Below are positions 8,352-17,209 of a DNA stretch of 64,000 nucleotides, in pieces. Under the pieces are notes generated by a model that saw only the letters and a program-made list of their open reading frames with translations, made no database searches and was not told the origin of the DNA. Position numbers and translations under genes: made by a program. Origin of the DNA: Peterkaempfera sp044755465 (GTDB lineage: Bacteria > Actinomycetota > Actinomycetes > Streptomycetales > Streptomycetaceae); contig NZ_JBIVRB010000002.1 in NCBI RefSeq assembly GCF_044755465.1, positions 186,001 to 250,000 on the forward strand. Direction: 5' to 3'. The number at the start of each line of letters is the position of its first letter. The stretch's first letter is position 1.

Positions 8352-10774
8352 TGGACTCCGGGCAGGACCGGACGGGCGGCGGGGCCGCGTCCGCCGGGCT
8401 GTCCTTCACCACCGTGGTGGGCGGCTCCGGTCAGGCGTTCGTGGCGGGCCGCGACATCGTCTTCCAAGGGCCGGTGCCGCGTGCCATGGCCGCTCTGCCG
8501 GCGGCGCCGCCGTATCTGGTCGGGCGGGCGGAGCAACTCGGTGCGCTGACCGACTTCCTGGCCGTCGGCGCCGAGGGCCTCTCGTTCACGCCGGTCGCGT
8601 TGGTCTCCGGCTTCGCCGGCAGCGGGAAGACGGCCCTCGCGGTGGCGGCCGCGCGCACAGCCCTCCAGGGGGGCGGGTTCGCCGGGGGCGTGGTCTTCGT
8701 GGACCTCGGCGGATACGGCGGGGCCCCACTGGACGGCAGCCGCGCACTGGCCTCCGCTCTCCGGTCGCTGGGCGTGCGCCCGGCCGACCTGGCCGAGTCC
8801 GAGGCCGACCGTGCCGGGCTCTACCGCTCGCTACTGCACGAGCGTGCCACCGAGAGCGGCCCCGTCCTGGTGATCGCGGACAACGCCTCCGCCGTCGACC
8901 AGGTGACGCCGCTGATCCCCGGTGGCGGCGAACACCGCCTGCTGGCCATCAGCCGGCAGCTGCTGCCGGTCACCGGTGCGCGGACGGTGGTGACCGGGCC
9001 GCTGGAACCGGCCGAAGCCCACCTGCTGCTCCACCACGGGGTCGGCAGGGTCGGGCTTTCGCGGTCGGGCACCGTCGAATCGCTGACGCCCCAGACGGTC
9101 GGTCCCCTCAATGACCTGGTGGAGCTGTCGGGGTTCCTGCCCGCAGCGGTCATCGCGATCGCCCACCAGTTCTCCCAGGACCCGGGTCTGACCGCCGCCG
9201 AGCTCCGCCACCGGCTCCGCTCCGACCTCGATGCCTACCTCGCGGGCGGTCCCGCCGCCGGCCCGGTGCTGCCGGCCGTCCGCCACGGCTTCGACGATGC
9301 CTATCTGCGGCTGGGGCCGGAGGCTGCGGCACTGCTGCCGCTGCTGGCACTGGTGAACGGGCCGGACTTCACCACCCGTCAGGTCGGCTGCCTCGCGGAG
9401 CCGGAGTGGGATGACATCCGCGCCAGGCTCGCGGCGCTCGCCCGCGCCCATCTGCTGGTCGAGGAACCGGTCGGCTCCGACCGCTGGCGGCTGCCCGCGC
9501 ACGCGCGCCGGGAGGTGGCGGCACTGGCCGGTCGGCTTCCACGGACCGTCCGCGAGAACGCCCAGCAGCGCCTGCTCGACGAGTACGCGCGGATGGCCCG
9601 GACGGCTGCGGAGGACATGCGGGGCACCACGGGCAGCTGGCCCACCGAGCTGCGCATAGCGCGCGCTGCCGCGCAGGAGTGGCTCGACCGCGAGCGCCCC
9701 AATCTCACCGCCGCCGTGTCGGCGGCCGTGGAAGCCGGGCTGGACCGGCACGCCGCGGCCCTGGCCGTCCCGGTGGCGCAGTTGCTGGTGTACCGCCGCT
9801 TGCTGGACGACCTGGCAGCCTGCACCAAGGCCGGGCTCGCGGCAGCGGCACGCTGCGGTGACCGTGCGGCGGAGGCCGAGCTGACCCAGTCGCGCGGCAT
9901 GTGGCTGCGCGACACGGGGAAGCCCCAGGAGGCACTGGCTGCGTTCGAACGGGCACGCGGCATCTTCACGGAGATCGACGACCGGAAGGGCCGGGCCAAG
10001 GCCCTCGGCAACGTCGCCAACATCCACTACGACCTCGGTGACCTCGACCGGGCCTACACCTCCTATCGGGACGTCGCGTCGGAGTTCCACGAGTTGGGCG
10101 ACTCACGCCTGGAGGCCCAGTGCCTGAAGAACGCGGGCAACGCACTGGTGGCGGCCGAACAGCTCGCACCCGCCCTGCGCTGCTTCGAGGACGCGCTGGC
10201 GATCTGCAAGGCCCGCACGGACCTGAACGCCGAGGCGGAGGTGCACAACGCGCTCGGTGAGGCACTGCAACTGGCCGGTCGGCCCCGAGCGGCCCTGGAG
10301 CACTACGATCGCGCCGCCCGCATCGGTGAGGCCGTCGGGGACCCGGCGCTCCAGGGAGCCGCGCTCGCCGGTGCCGGCGTGGTGCTGGCCCTCGGCACCC
10401 GACGCGAGCGCCACCGGGGGATCGCGCTCATGGAACGCGCGGTCGGGATTCTGGAGGACTCCGGGGACCGCCGACTGCTGGCCCTCGTCTGCCACCAGGC
10501 CGGACTACTGCTCTATGAGAACCACAACTACGCCCAGGCGTTCGAGTACTTGCACCGCTCCGGCCTCATCTACCTCTTCGAGCTGGACGATACCGCTGCG
10601 GCGGGCGACGCCATGGGCCTGATGGATGCGGCCAGGCGCGCGAAGGAACAGCAGGGCCTGGCCAAGCGACTGCTCCCCGGGCCGGCCCGCCGTGGCCACA
10701 CGCCTGCCTCGGACGTCGCACCCGCACGGATAGTCTCCGTCCGTCAGCCGCAGCGGGAAGCGAGCGGCGACTGA
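8351..10774 (+). CDS. STAND-class NTPase with NB-ARC and TPR domains
   Basis: 807 aa. Residues 18-40 contain a Gly-rich strand motif (TTVVGGSGQAFVAGRDIVF) that echoes the tail of the upstream partner. An NB-ARC/AAA domain follows, with Walker A GFAGSGKT (87-94), Walker B VLVIADN (172-177), a sensor-like LLAISRQ and a winged-helix segment around residues 330-390. The C-terminal half (about 490-770) is a TPR superhelix with repeated AEAELTQSRG/ALAAFERARGIF/AKALGNVANIHYDLGDLDRAY units. Such proteins are signal-responsive switches; in bacteria many are transcription regulators or anti-phage sensors. There is no obvious DNA-binding or nuclease domain, so the output is unknown. Confidence 0.88.
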   Translation: MDSGQDRTGGGAASAGLSFTTVVGGSGQAFVAGRDIVFQGPVPRAMAALPAAPPYLVGRAEQLGALTDFLAVGAEGLSFTPVALVSGFAGSGKTALAVAAARTALQGGGFAGGVVFVDLGGYGGAPLDGSRALASALRSLGVRPADLAESEADRAGLYRSLLHERATESGPVLVIADNASAVDQVTPLIPGGGEHRLLAISRQLLPVTGARTVVTGPLEPAEAHLLLHHGVGRVGLSRSGTVESLTPQTVGPLNDLVELSGFLPAAVIAIAHQFSQDPGLTAAELRHRLRSDLDAYLAGGPAAGPVLPAVRHGFDDAYLRLGPEAAALLPLLALVNGPDFTTRQVGCLAEPEWDDIRARLAALARAHLLVEEPVGSDRWRLPAHARREVAALAGRLPRTVRENAQQRLLDEYARMARTAAEDMRGTTGSWPTELRIARAAAQEWLDRERPNLTAAVSAAVEAGLDRHAAALAVPVAQLLVYRRLLDDLAACTKAGLAAAARCGDRAAEAELTQSRGMWLRDTGKPQEALAAFERARGIFTEIDDRKGRAKALGNVANIHYDLGDLDRAYTSYRDVASEFHELGDSRLEAQCLKNAGNALVAAEQLAPALRCFEDALAICKARTDLNAEAEVHNALGEALQLAGRPRAALEHYDRAARIGEAVGDPALQGAALAGAGVVLALGTRRERHRGIALMERAVGILEDSGDRRLLALVCHQAGLLLYENHNYAQAFEYLHRSGLIYLFELDDTAAAGDAMGLMDAARRAKEQQGLAKRLLPGPARRGHTPASDVAPARIVSVRQPQREASGD

Positions 10775-10824
10775 GCGGGCGGAGCGTGGGCTGACACCCC
10801 GGGGCCGCCGGGCGGGGGCGCCGC

Positions 10825-11166
10825 TCAGGCTTCCGCCGAGAACTTCTCCCAGGCCGACTGCCTGGTGACGCCGAGGGCGGTGCCGATCCGCGTCCAGGAG
10901 ACGCCCCGCTCGCGGAGCCGGTGCACCAGGGTCTGGAGGCTGCCGTCGACCTGCGCGCTCACCAGGGCGATACGCGGCAGCCGCTGGAGGATCTGCTCGT
11001 CGGGCATGTCCTCCCAGGCGGGGATCTCGGGGGCCCCGGCCGCCGCGCCGAGCAGGTCGTTGCAGGCGCCGACGCAGGCGTCGCAGATGTAGACGCCCGG
11101 ACCGGAGATCAGCTTCGCCACGTCGGCCTCGGCCTTGAGGCAGAACGAGCAGTGGACGGCAGTCAT
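10825..11166 (-). CDS. Small ClpX-type C4 zinc-finger protein
   Basis: 113 aa from ATG 11166 (AGGGGG upstream). The N-terminal 45 residues form a ClpX-type C4 zinc finger (CSFCLKAEADVAKLISGPGVYICDACVGAC). The C-terminal 50 residues contain a helix-turn-helix-like stretch (VHRLRERGVSWTRIGTALGVTRQSAWEKF). The AAA+ unfoldase part of ClpX is absent, so this is a stand-alone zinc-finger/HTH protein, plausibly a small DNA-binding regulator. Its promoter region contains a large inverted repeat, consistent with autoregulation (inference). Confidence 0.8.
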   Translation of the reverse strand: MTAVHCSFCLKAEADVAKLISGPGVYICDACVGACNDLLGAAAGAPEIPAWEDMPDEQILQRLPRIALVSAQVDGSLQTLVHRLRERGVSWTRIGTALGVTRQSAWEKFSAEA

Positions 11167-11192
11167 GGAGACACCCCCTGGTTCGCTGGTTC

Positions 11193-11254
11193 TGTCAGGC
11201 TGACCCTGCCCCTGACCGTGCTGCCACGGTGACACTGTCAGGGTCAGCCTGACA
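11193..11254. promoter_or_regulatory. Paired dyad operators in the zinc-finger gene promoter
   Basis: TGTCAGGCTGACCCTG (11193-11208) is exactly reverse-complemented at 11239-11254, a perfect 16-bp inverted repeat with a 30-bp spacer. The right copy extends to TGTCAGGGTCAGCCTGACA (11236-11254), itself a dyad with TGTCAGG/CCTGACA arms. The left copy matches the same dyad in opposite orientation at 16 of 19 positions. Two operator copies immediately upstream of the zinc-finger gene start (11166) suggest cooperative binding by a dimeric regulator, perhaps its own product. Confidence 0.7.
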
Positions 11255-11279
11255 AGACCCGCGCGTCCGGCCGTCCGGG

Positions 11280-12629
11280 TCAGACCAGCCCCAGGCCGTC
11301 CGGCCAGGGGTGGTGGCGGGGTTTGTACAGGTAGGCGATGCCGCCGGAGCCGGAGCGGACCGCGCCGGTGGCGTCCTGGCGCCGGGTGCGCAGCCAGACG
11401 TCCGCGAACTGCCGCCTCGGATAGACCCGGCGGACCGCCGCGTCGGTAGGCGCCGCCGGGTCGTTGGCGACCACGTCGCCGCTGGCGGTGAAGCCGACGA
11501 CGGCCATCAGATGCCCCGCCGTGCCGTATCCGGCGCCGTCCAGCTCCTCGGCCAGGAACGACTGCGAGGTGATCACCGGGATGCCCGCCCGGATCAGCCG
11601 CTCGACCTCGCCCAGCGAGCGCAGCCGGGTGACCAGCGCGTCCAGGCCGTAGCAGGCGGCGTACGCGGCGTTGAACGGCCAGTTGCCGCAGCCCTCGTAC
11701 AGCTGGTCATAGGTGCGGCGCGCCGCATGGCAGACCGCCGGGTCCGCGTAGCCCGGATCGACCCAGGCCAGCTCGGCGGGGGTCGGTCGGCGGCCCCAGT
11801 ACTCGATCACCATCTGCGAGGAGGCCGGGCTGCACCACGCCTCGCCGCCGCCGTCGTACTCCGGGTACCGGCCCCGGTGGACCTCCTGCGAGTAGCGGGG
11901 TACGGCCAGCTCCACCGCCGGGCCGCCGAGCTCGCCGGCCGGCACGGTGCAGCGGTCCGGCAGGTCGGAGGCCAGCACCCCGAGCCGCCGCACCCGGGGG
12001 CCGCCGCTGCCAGGGCGGCGGTGCAGGGTGACCCGGACCCGGTAGGCGGTGATCCGCACCCCGGAGGAGCGGTCGCCGATCGCGACGGTGTCGGTGGACA
12101 CCGCGCTGTACGGGTCGGCCTGCCCGCCGACCGAGGTGCGGCGGATGTCGGTGTCACCGGCCGCCCAGCGCCCCAGTACGTACCAGGGGCTGGTCCCGCC
12201 GGTGCTGTAGCGGCCCCGCAACGCCACCTCGATCCAGCTGCCCGGCGGAGTGTCGGCGTTCCAGGAGGTGACCAGCTCGCTCGCGCCGAAGCCGGGGCGG
12301 TACTCGGGGGAGGTCCAGGTGGCGTACTCCCACTCGGCGGTGGCGCCGGTGTACGGGTCGGTGTACGGGACGATGCCGGCCGGCCGGTCGACGGCCAGGC
12401 CGACCGGTCCGCCGTCGGGGGCGGCGGGCGTGATCCGCACTCCGGCGGGGGTGCCGGTGAGCCAGTCGCGCCGCCGGGTCCAGGCTTGGTAGTCCACGGG
12501 AGCAGTCTCCGCCGTCCGGCCGCCCCCGGGCCCGGCGGCGCGCGCGGACCGCGCGGCGGTGGTGACGGCGGCGGTGGTGACGGCGGCGAGCACCCCGGCG
12601 AGGGCGGTACGACGGGACGGCGCGGCCAT
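11280..12629 (-). CDS. Secreted C39-like (papain-fold) peptidase
   Basis: 449 aa from ATG 12629 (AGGGAG ribosome-binding site). The N-terminus SRRTALAGVLAAV with an Ala-rich h-region and RSARAAG cleavage site looks like a Tat-type signal peptide. Residues about 40-240 form a beta-rich domain. The C-terminal part is a peptidase_C39_2-type domain with catalytic Cys in EAWCSPASSQMV (about residue 266), His in GTAGHLMAVVGF (about 372) and Asn/Asp in DVVANDPAAP. The likely role is extracellular or cell-wall peptide cleavage; the substrate is unknown. It is divergent from the amidase gene, with 130 bp between starts. Confidence 0.85.
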   Translation of the reverse strand: MAAPSRRTALAGVLAAVTTAAVTTAARSARAAGPGGGRTAETAPVDYQAWTRRRDWLTGTPAGVRITPAAPDGGPVGLAVDRPAGIVPYTDPYTGATAEWEYATWTSPEYRPGFGASELVTSWNADTPPGSWIEVALRGRYSTGGTSPWYVLGRWAAGDTDIRRTSVGGQADPYSAVSTDTVAIGDRSSGVRITAYRVRVTLHRRPGSGGPRVRRLGVLASDLPDRCTVPAGELGGPAVELAVPRYSQEVHRGRYPEYDGGGEAWCSPASSQMVIEYWGRRPTPAELAWVDPGYADPAVCHAARRTYDQLYEGCGNWPFNAAYAACYGLDALVTRLRSLGEVERLIRAGIPVITSQSFLAEELDGAGYGTAGHLMAVVGFTASGDVVANDPAAPTDAAVRRVYPRRQFADVWLRTRRQDATGAVRSGSGGIAYLYKPRHHPWPDGLGLV

Positions 12630-12758
12630 GGCGGCTCCCTGCGGCAGGCGGAGGTGACGGTCCCTCACTCTGCTGCGCCGCCGCCCTGCTTGCCAGCGAC
12701 CACGGCGGCGTGTCCGGCCGCCGGTCGGTGACCGTGCGGATCGCTAAGGTGACTACTT

Positions 12759-14774
12759 GTGAACGATTCCGTGCTCCGCCGTACCGCCCTGCTCGCCGTC
12801 GCCCTGCTGCCCGCCGTCGCCCTGCCCGCCGTCGCCCTGCCCCCCGCGCACGCGGCGCCGCCGACCTCCCGTCAGGCCGCCTTCCGGGCCGCCGCCGAGC
12901 GCTACGGGGTGCCGGAGCGGCTGCTGCTCGGCGTCTCCTACCTGGAGTCCCGCTGGGACGCCCACGCCGGGCGGCCCAGCGTCGGCGCGGGCTACGGCCC
13001 GATGCACCTCACCGACGCGCCCGCCGCCCTGGCCGCCCTCCCGCAGCGGCCGGCCGGCGACGGGGACGGCGACGGGGACGGCGACCCGCGCGGCGACGAC
13101 GCCCGACCCCGCACCGCCGCGCCCACGCCCCCCGCCGCGCCCGCCGCCCCGGCGGCCGTCCCGGCCCGGCTGCGGACCCTGGAGCGGGCCGCCGCCCTCA
13201 CCGGCCTGCCGCCCGAGGCGCTGCGCACCGACCCGGCCGCCAACATCGCCGGCGGCGCCGCGCTGCTGGCCGACCTCCAGCGGCGGGCGCACCGCCGGGC
13301 GAGCGCCGACCCGGCCGCCTGGTACGGCGCGGTGGCGGGCTACTCCGGCGCCGCCGACCGGGCGACCGCCGACCGGTTCGCCGCCGAGGTGTACGGCCTG
13401 CTGCGCGGCGGCGCGCACCGCACCGCCGACGACGGCACGGCGGTCACCCTCCCGGCCGGTGCCGCCCCGCCGCCGCCGGCCGCCGCTCCGGCCCGGGACG
13501 CCCCGGTGACCGACTGCCCGCCCGACCTGCCCTGCGACTGGCAGCCCGCCCCGTACCAGCGGCTCTCCGACCCGGCCCGGCCGGGCGGCCCAGCCGACCC
13601 CGACAGCCCGGCCCCCGGCAGTCCGGCGGACCCCGAGGACCACGGGAACCACGACCTGGCCGACCGGCCGGTCTCGCAGCGGATCGACTACATCGTGCTG
13701 CACGACACCGAGGGCGACTGGGACACCGCGCTCAAGCTGGTACGGGACCCGGCCCGGCTGGGCTGGCACTACACGATCCGCTCCGCCGACGGCCGGGTGG
13801 CCCAGCACATCCGCACCAGGGACATCGGCTGGCACGCGGGCAACTGGGACGTCAACGCCCGCTCGATCGGCATCGAGCACGAGGGCTTCCTGGCCCGGGG
13901 CGGCGCCTGGTACACCGAGGCGATGTACCGCAGCTCGGCCCGCCTGGTGCAGTACCTCGCCGACCGGTACGGCATCCCGCTGGACCGCCAGCACATCCTG
14001 GGCCACGACAACGTCCCCGGGCCCACCGCCGAGGCCGTCGCCGGGATGCACCTGGACCCCGGGCCGTACTGGGACTGGGCGCACTACTTCGAGCTGCTGG
14101 GCCGCCCCTTCGACCGTACGGCGGACGAGGGCGGCGGCCTGGTCGTCATCCGGCCCCGCTACGACGGAAACCGGCCCGACTACACCGGCTGCGACGGGCC
14201 GGGGACGGCCTGCCCGCCGCAGGGCTCCTCGGCGGTCACGCTGCACACCGGCCCGAGCGCGGACACGCCGCTGGTCACCGACATCGGCCGGGGCCCCGGC
14301 CCGGCGACCGACGCGGTGGACGACATGGGCGACCGGGCCTCCACCGGGCAGCACTTCGCGTTCGCCGGGCGGCAGGGCGACTGGACGGCGATCTGGTACC
14401 TGGGGCAGCGGGCCTGGTTCCACGACCCCGCCGACCACCCCACGGCGCTGTGGGCGCAGGGCGAGGTGGCCACGCCGCGCGCCGGCCTGGCCGACATCCC
14501 GGTCTACGGCCGCGCCTATCCGGAGGCCGCCGCCTATCCGCCGGAGGTGCCGGTGCAGGAGGTGGCGCCGCTGGCGTACCGGCTGCCCGCCGGACAGCGG
14601 TACGCGGTCGGGGGCGCGGTGCGCGGCCGGTACACCTGGTCCAAGAGCTTCGACCCGGCCGGGCACCGGGTGGTGACGGGGCGCAGTTGGTACTACCAGA
14701 TCCAGTTCGGCCACCGGATCGCCTTCGTCCGGGCGGACGACGTGGACCTGGCCTCCTCGCGGCGGTCCGGCTGA
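12759..14774 (+). CDS. Secreted N-acetylmuramoyl-L-alanine amidase (Amidase_2 family)
   Basis: 671 aa from GTG 12759. A Sec signal peptide covers residues 1-33 (LLAVALLPAVALPAVALPPAHA). Residues 35-235 resemble a transglycosylase-like helical domain (AERYGVPERLLLGVSYLESRW). After an acidic Pro/Asp linker comes the zinc amidase: IVLHDTEGDW (zinc His near 314), WHYTIRSADGRVAQHI and HILGHDNVPGP (zinc His), with RSIGIEHEG between. The C-terminal 200 residues are beta-rich, possibly SH3-like cell-wall binding (VTLHTGPSADTPLV). It would cleave stem peptides from glycan. TAAGGT at 12745-12750 may serve as a -10 for a near-leaderless message. Confidence 0.88.
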   Translation: MNDSVLRRTALLAVALLPAVALPAVALPPAHAAPPTSRQAAFRAAAERYGVPERLLLGVSYLESRWDAHAGRPSVGAGYGPMHLTDAPAALAALPQRPAGDGDGDGDGDPRGDDARPRTAAPTPPAAPAAPAAVPARLRTLERAAALTGLPPEALRTDPAANIAGGAALLADLQRRAHRRASADPAAWYGAVAGYSGAADRATADRFAAEVYGLLRGGAHRTADDGTAVTLPAGAAPPPPAAAPARDAPVTDCPPDLPCDWQPAPYQRLSDPARPGGPADPDSPAPGSPADPEDHGNHDLADRPVSQRIDYIVLHDTEGDWDTALKLVRDPARLGWHYTIRSADGRVAQHIRTRDIGWHAGNWDVNARSIGIEHEGFLARGGAWYTEAMYRSSARLVQYLADRYGIPLDRQHILGHDNVPGPTAEAVAGMHLDPGPYWDWAHYFELLGRPFDRTADEGGGLVVIRPRYDGNRPDYTGCDGPGTACPPQGSSAVTLHTGPSADTPLVTDIGRGPGPATDAVDDMGDRASTGQHFAFAGRQGDWTAIWYLGQRAWFHDPADHPTALWAQGEVATPRAGLADIPVYGRAYPEAAAYPPEVPVQEVAPLAYRLPAGQRYAVGGAVRGRYTWSKSFDPAGHRVVTGRSWYYQIQFGHRIAFVRADDVDLASSRRSG

Positions 14775-14994
14775 GACCGGCCGGTGCCGGTCGCGCGCCG
14801 TTTACGCGGTCGCCGTCCCCGGGCTACGTTGCCTGCGCATGACATGCGATCCGGAGCAGCCGCCGGAGGTACGGCACGGCCTGTCCGCGCGGTCCGGCTT
14901 CACCCTGCCGGGGGACCTCTGCGGTCCGGGCCGCTACTCGGCGCGCGATGTGGTACTGCCCCGGGGGAGGGTCCGGCAGAGAAGGAGAGCACAC

Positions 14995-15822
14995 ATGCGC
15001 ATTCTGGTCTCGGCGGACATGGAGGGCGCCACCGGCGTCACCTGTCCGCAGGACGTCGCCCCCGGCAGCGAGCAGTGGCAGCGCTTCCGCCGGATGCTGA
15101 CCTCGGACACCAATGCCGCGATCGAGGGGTTCCTCGCGGCCGGGGCGGACGAGGTGCTGGTCAACGAGGCGCACTCGACGATGCGCAACATCCTGCTGGA
15201 GGAGCTGGACCCCAGGGCCGCCATGCTCTCCGGGCGGCACAAGCCGCTGGGCATGATGGAGGGCGTCCTCCAGGCCGACGCGGTGGCCTTCGTCGGCTAC
15301 CACACCGGCAGCGGCGAGCCCGGGGTGCTCGCCCACACCTATCTGGGCACCGGACTGCTGCGGCTGCGGATCAACGGCGAACCCGCCTCCGAGGGCCGGC
15401 TGAACGCACTGCTGGCGGCCGAGGCGGGCGTCCCGGTGGTGCTGGTCACCGGCGACGACCTGACCTGCCGGGAGGCGGCCGAGTGGGCACCGCACGCCCG
15501 TACCGTCGCGGTCAAGACCTGCGTCAGCCGCTATGCGGCGGTCTGCCTCCCGGCCGTGCGCACCGCCGGGCTGATCCGGGAGGCCGCCGCCGGCTCGCTG
15601 CGGCCCGCCGGGCGGCCGCAGGCCGTACCGCGCGGACCCTGGCACTTCGAGCTGGAGTTCGTCGCCACCCAGCTGGCGGACGCCTGCACCGCCGTGCCGA
15701 CGGTCGAGGCGGTCGGGCCGCGCGCGGTGGCCTTCACCGCCGAGCGGATGTACGACGGCATGCGCTGCTTCCGGGCCCTCACCCAGCTGGCCACCGCCGC
15801 CCGGGAGCCCGGCTTTGACTGA
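14995..15822 (+). CDS. M55-family D-aminopeptidase (DppA-like)
   Basis: 275 aa from ATG 14995, with AAGGAGA upstream. The first residues MRILVSADMEGATG carry the Asp/Glu zinc ligands of the M55 family; later motifs are VNEAHSTMRNILLEEL, MEGVLQADAVAFVGYHTGS and HTYLGTGLLRLRINGE. DppA of Bacillus is a D-Ala-D-Ala-acting aminopeptidase encoded with the dpp transporter, and the same gene neighbourhood occurs here. An in-frame ATG at 14839 preceded by TACGTT (14824-14829) could give a 52-residue leader extension, but the family start and ribosome-binding site favour 14995. The M20 peptidase start overlaps its stop. Confidence 0.9.
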   Translation: MRILVSADMEGATGVTCPQDVAPGSEQWQRFRRMLTSDTNAAIEGFLAAGADEVLVNEAHSTMRNILLEELDPRAAMLSGRHKPLGMMEGVLQADAVAFVGYHTGSGEPGVLAHTYLGTGLLRLRINGEPASEGRLNALLAAEAGVPVVLVTGDDLTCREAAEWAPHARTVAVKTCVSRYAAVCLPAVRTAGLIREAAAGSLRPAGRPQAVPRGPWHFELEFVATQLADACTAVPTVEAVGPRAVAFTAERMYDGMRCFRALTQLATAAREPGFD

Positions 15823-17071
15823 CGCCGACGATCCGGAGCCCGCCGAACCCGCCACCCACACCGGGCCGGCCGCCCGGCTGCTGGCCGCCGCCCGGCAGCG
15901 GGAGGGCGGGATGCGGCGGCGGCTGGCCGAGCTGGTGGCGCTGGAGTCGCCGTCCGGGGACGCCGCGCGGCTGGACCGGCTGGCGGCCGAGCTGACCCGG
16001 GGGCTGGAGGCCGCCGGGGCCAAGGTCGAGCAGCGGGCCGGCCCGCACGGCGACCACCTGGTGGTCCGGCGGGACGGTGTGGCCGCCCGGGGTCATCTGC
16101 TGCTGCTCGCCCACCACGACACCGTCTGGCCGGCCGGCAGCCTGGCCGAGCTGCCCTACCGCGAGCACCTGGACGGCACCGCCACCGGCGCCGGGGTGTT
16201 CGACATGAAGGGCAGCCTGGTGGTGCTGGAGACGGCGCTGACGCTGCTCGCCGACCTGGGGATGCCCTGCGCGCTGCCGATGGTGGCGCTGATCCTCGCC
16301 GACGAGGAGGTCGGCAGCCCCGACGGCGGGCGGCTGGTCGCGGAGCAGCTGGCCGGCGCGGCGGCCGCGCTCGGCCTGGAGCCGCCGCACCCCGACGGCG
16401 GCCTGAAGACCGCCCGGCGCGGCTCCACCCGGGTCCGGCTGGCGGTCACCGGCCGGGAGGCCCACGCGGGGCTGGACGCGGCACTCGGCGTCTCCGCGAT
16501 CGACGAGCTGACCGACCAGCTGCTGCGGCTGCGGCAGCGGATCGGCGCCCGGCCGGGCAACGCCGTCAACGTCGGCCGGATAGCGGGCGGCACCCGGGCC
16601 AATGTCGTCGCCGGGCACGCCGAAGCGGAGCTGGGGCTGCGCTTCACCGAGGCCGACGCCGAGCGGGAGGCGCTGCGGCTGCTGGCCGAACTGCCGCCGT
16701 ACCGGGCGGGGGCCCGCATCAGCGCCGAGGTGCTCTCCCGGCGGCCCGCCTGGCAGCCGAGCCCGGACGGGGCGCTGCTGGCGCACGTACGGCGGCTCGG
16801 CGCGGGCCTGGGGCTGCGGCTCGGCGGCGGACCGGCGGGCGGTGCCGGGGACAGCAACTGGCCGGGCGCCGCCGGGGTGCCCACCCTGGACGGCTTCGGG
16901 CCGCCCGGCGGCGGGGCGCACGCCCGGGGGGAGCACATCCGGCTGGACGGGCTCGCCCCGCGCGCCGCGCTGCTGGCCGCCGTGCTGGCCGCGCCGCTGC
17001 CGCGCGCCCCCGGCGCGCAGCGGGGCGCGGGCGCCGGCGCGGGGGGCCGTGGGGGGGATCTGGGGGCGTGA
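15815..17071 (+). CDS. M20-family metallopeptidase (glutamate carboxypeptidase-like)
   Basis: 418 aa. The start is TTG 15815, overlapping the D-aminopeptidase stop, with CGGGAG 8 bases upstream. Catalytic motifs of the M20 family are in place: LLLLAHHDTVWPAG (metal His/Asp), GVFDMKGSLV, ILADEEVGSPDGG (general-base Glu and metal Glu), GREAHAGLD (lid-domain His) and a final DGFGPPGGGAHARGEHI (metal His). It probably removes terminal Glu or other amino acids from short peptides released by the preceding D-aminopeptidase (inference). The C-terminal 30 residues are Gly/Ala/Arg-rich low complexity. Confidence 0.86.
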   Translation: MTDADDPEPAEPATHTGPAARLLAAARQREGGMRRRLAELVALESPSGDAARLDRLAAELTRGLEAAGAKVEQRAGPHGDHLVVRRDGVAARGHLLLLAHHDTVWPAGSLAELPYREHLDGTATGAGVFDMKGSLVVLETALTLLADLGMPCALPMVALILADEEVGSPDGGRLVAEQLAGAAAALGLEPPHPDGGLKTARRGSTRVRLAVTGREAHAGLDAALGVSAIDELTDQLLRLRQRIGARPGNAVNVGRIAGGTRANVVAGHAEAELGLRFTEADAEREALRLLAELPPYRAGARISAEVLSRRPAWQPSPDGALLAHVRRLGAGLGLRLGGGPAGGAGDSNWPGAAGVPTLDGFGPPGGGAHARGEHIRLDGLAPRAALLAAVLAAPLPRAPGAQRGAGAGAGGRGGDLGA

Positions 17072-17209
17072 CGGGGTTGCCCGCCGAGGGCCGGGGGCAT
17101 CCATTGCCGACGTGGCAACCCCGCCCGGCGCCCCGGCGCGCGCCGCCCCGGGGAGGCCGCCCGCGCGGCGCCGGCGGGCGGCAGCGCCGGACAACCCCAC
17201 GGAGGTTCC

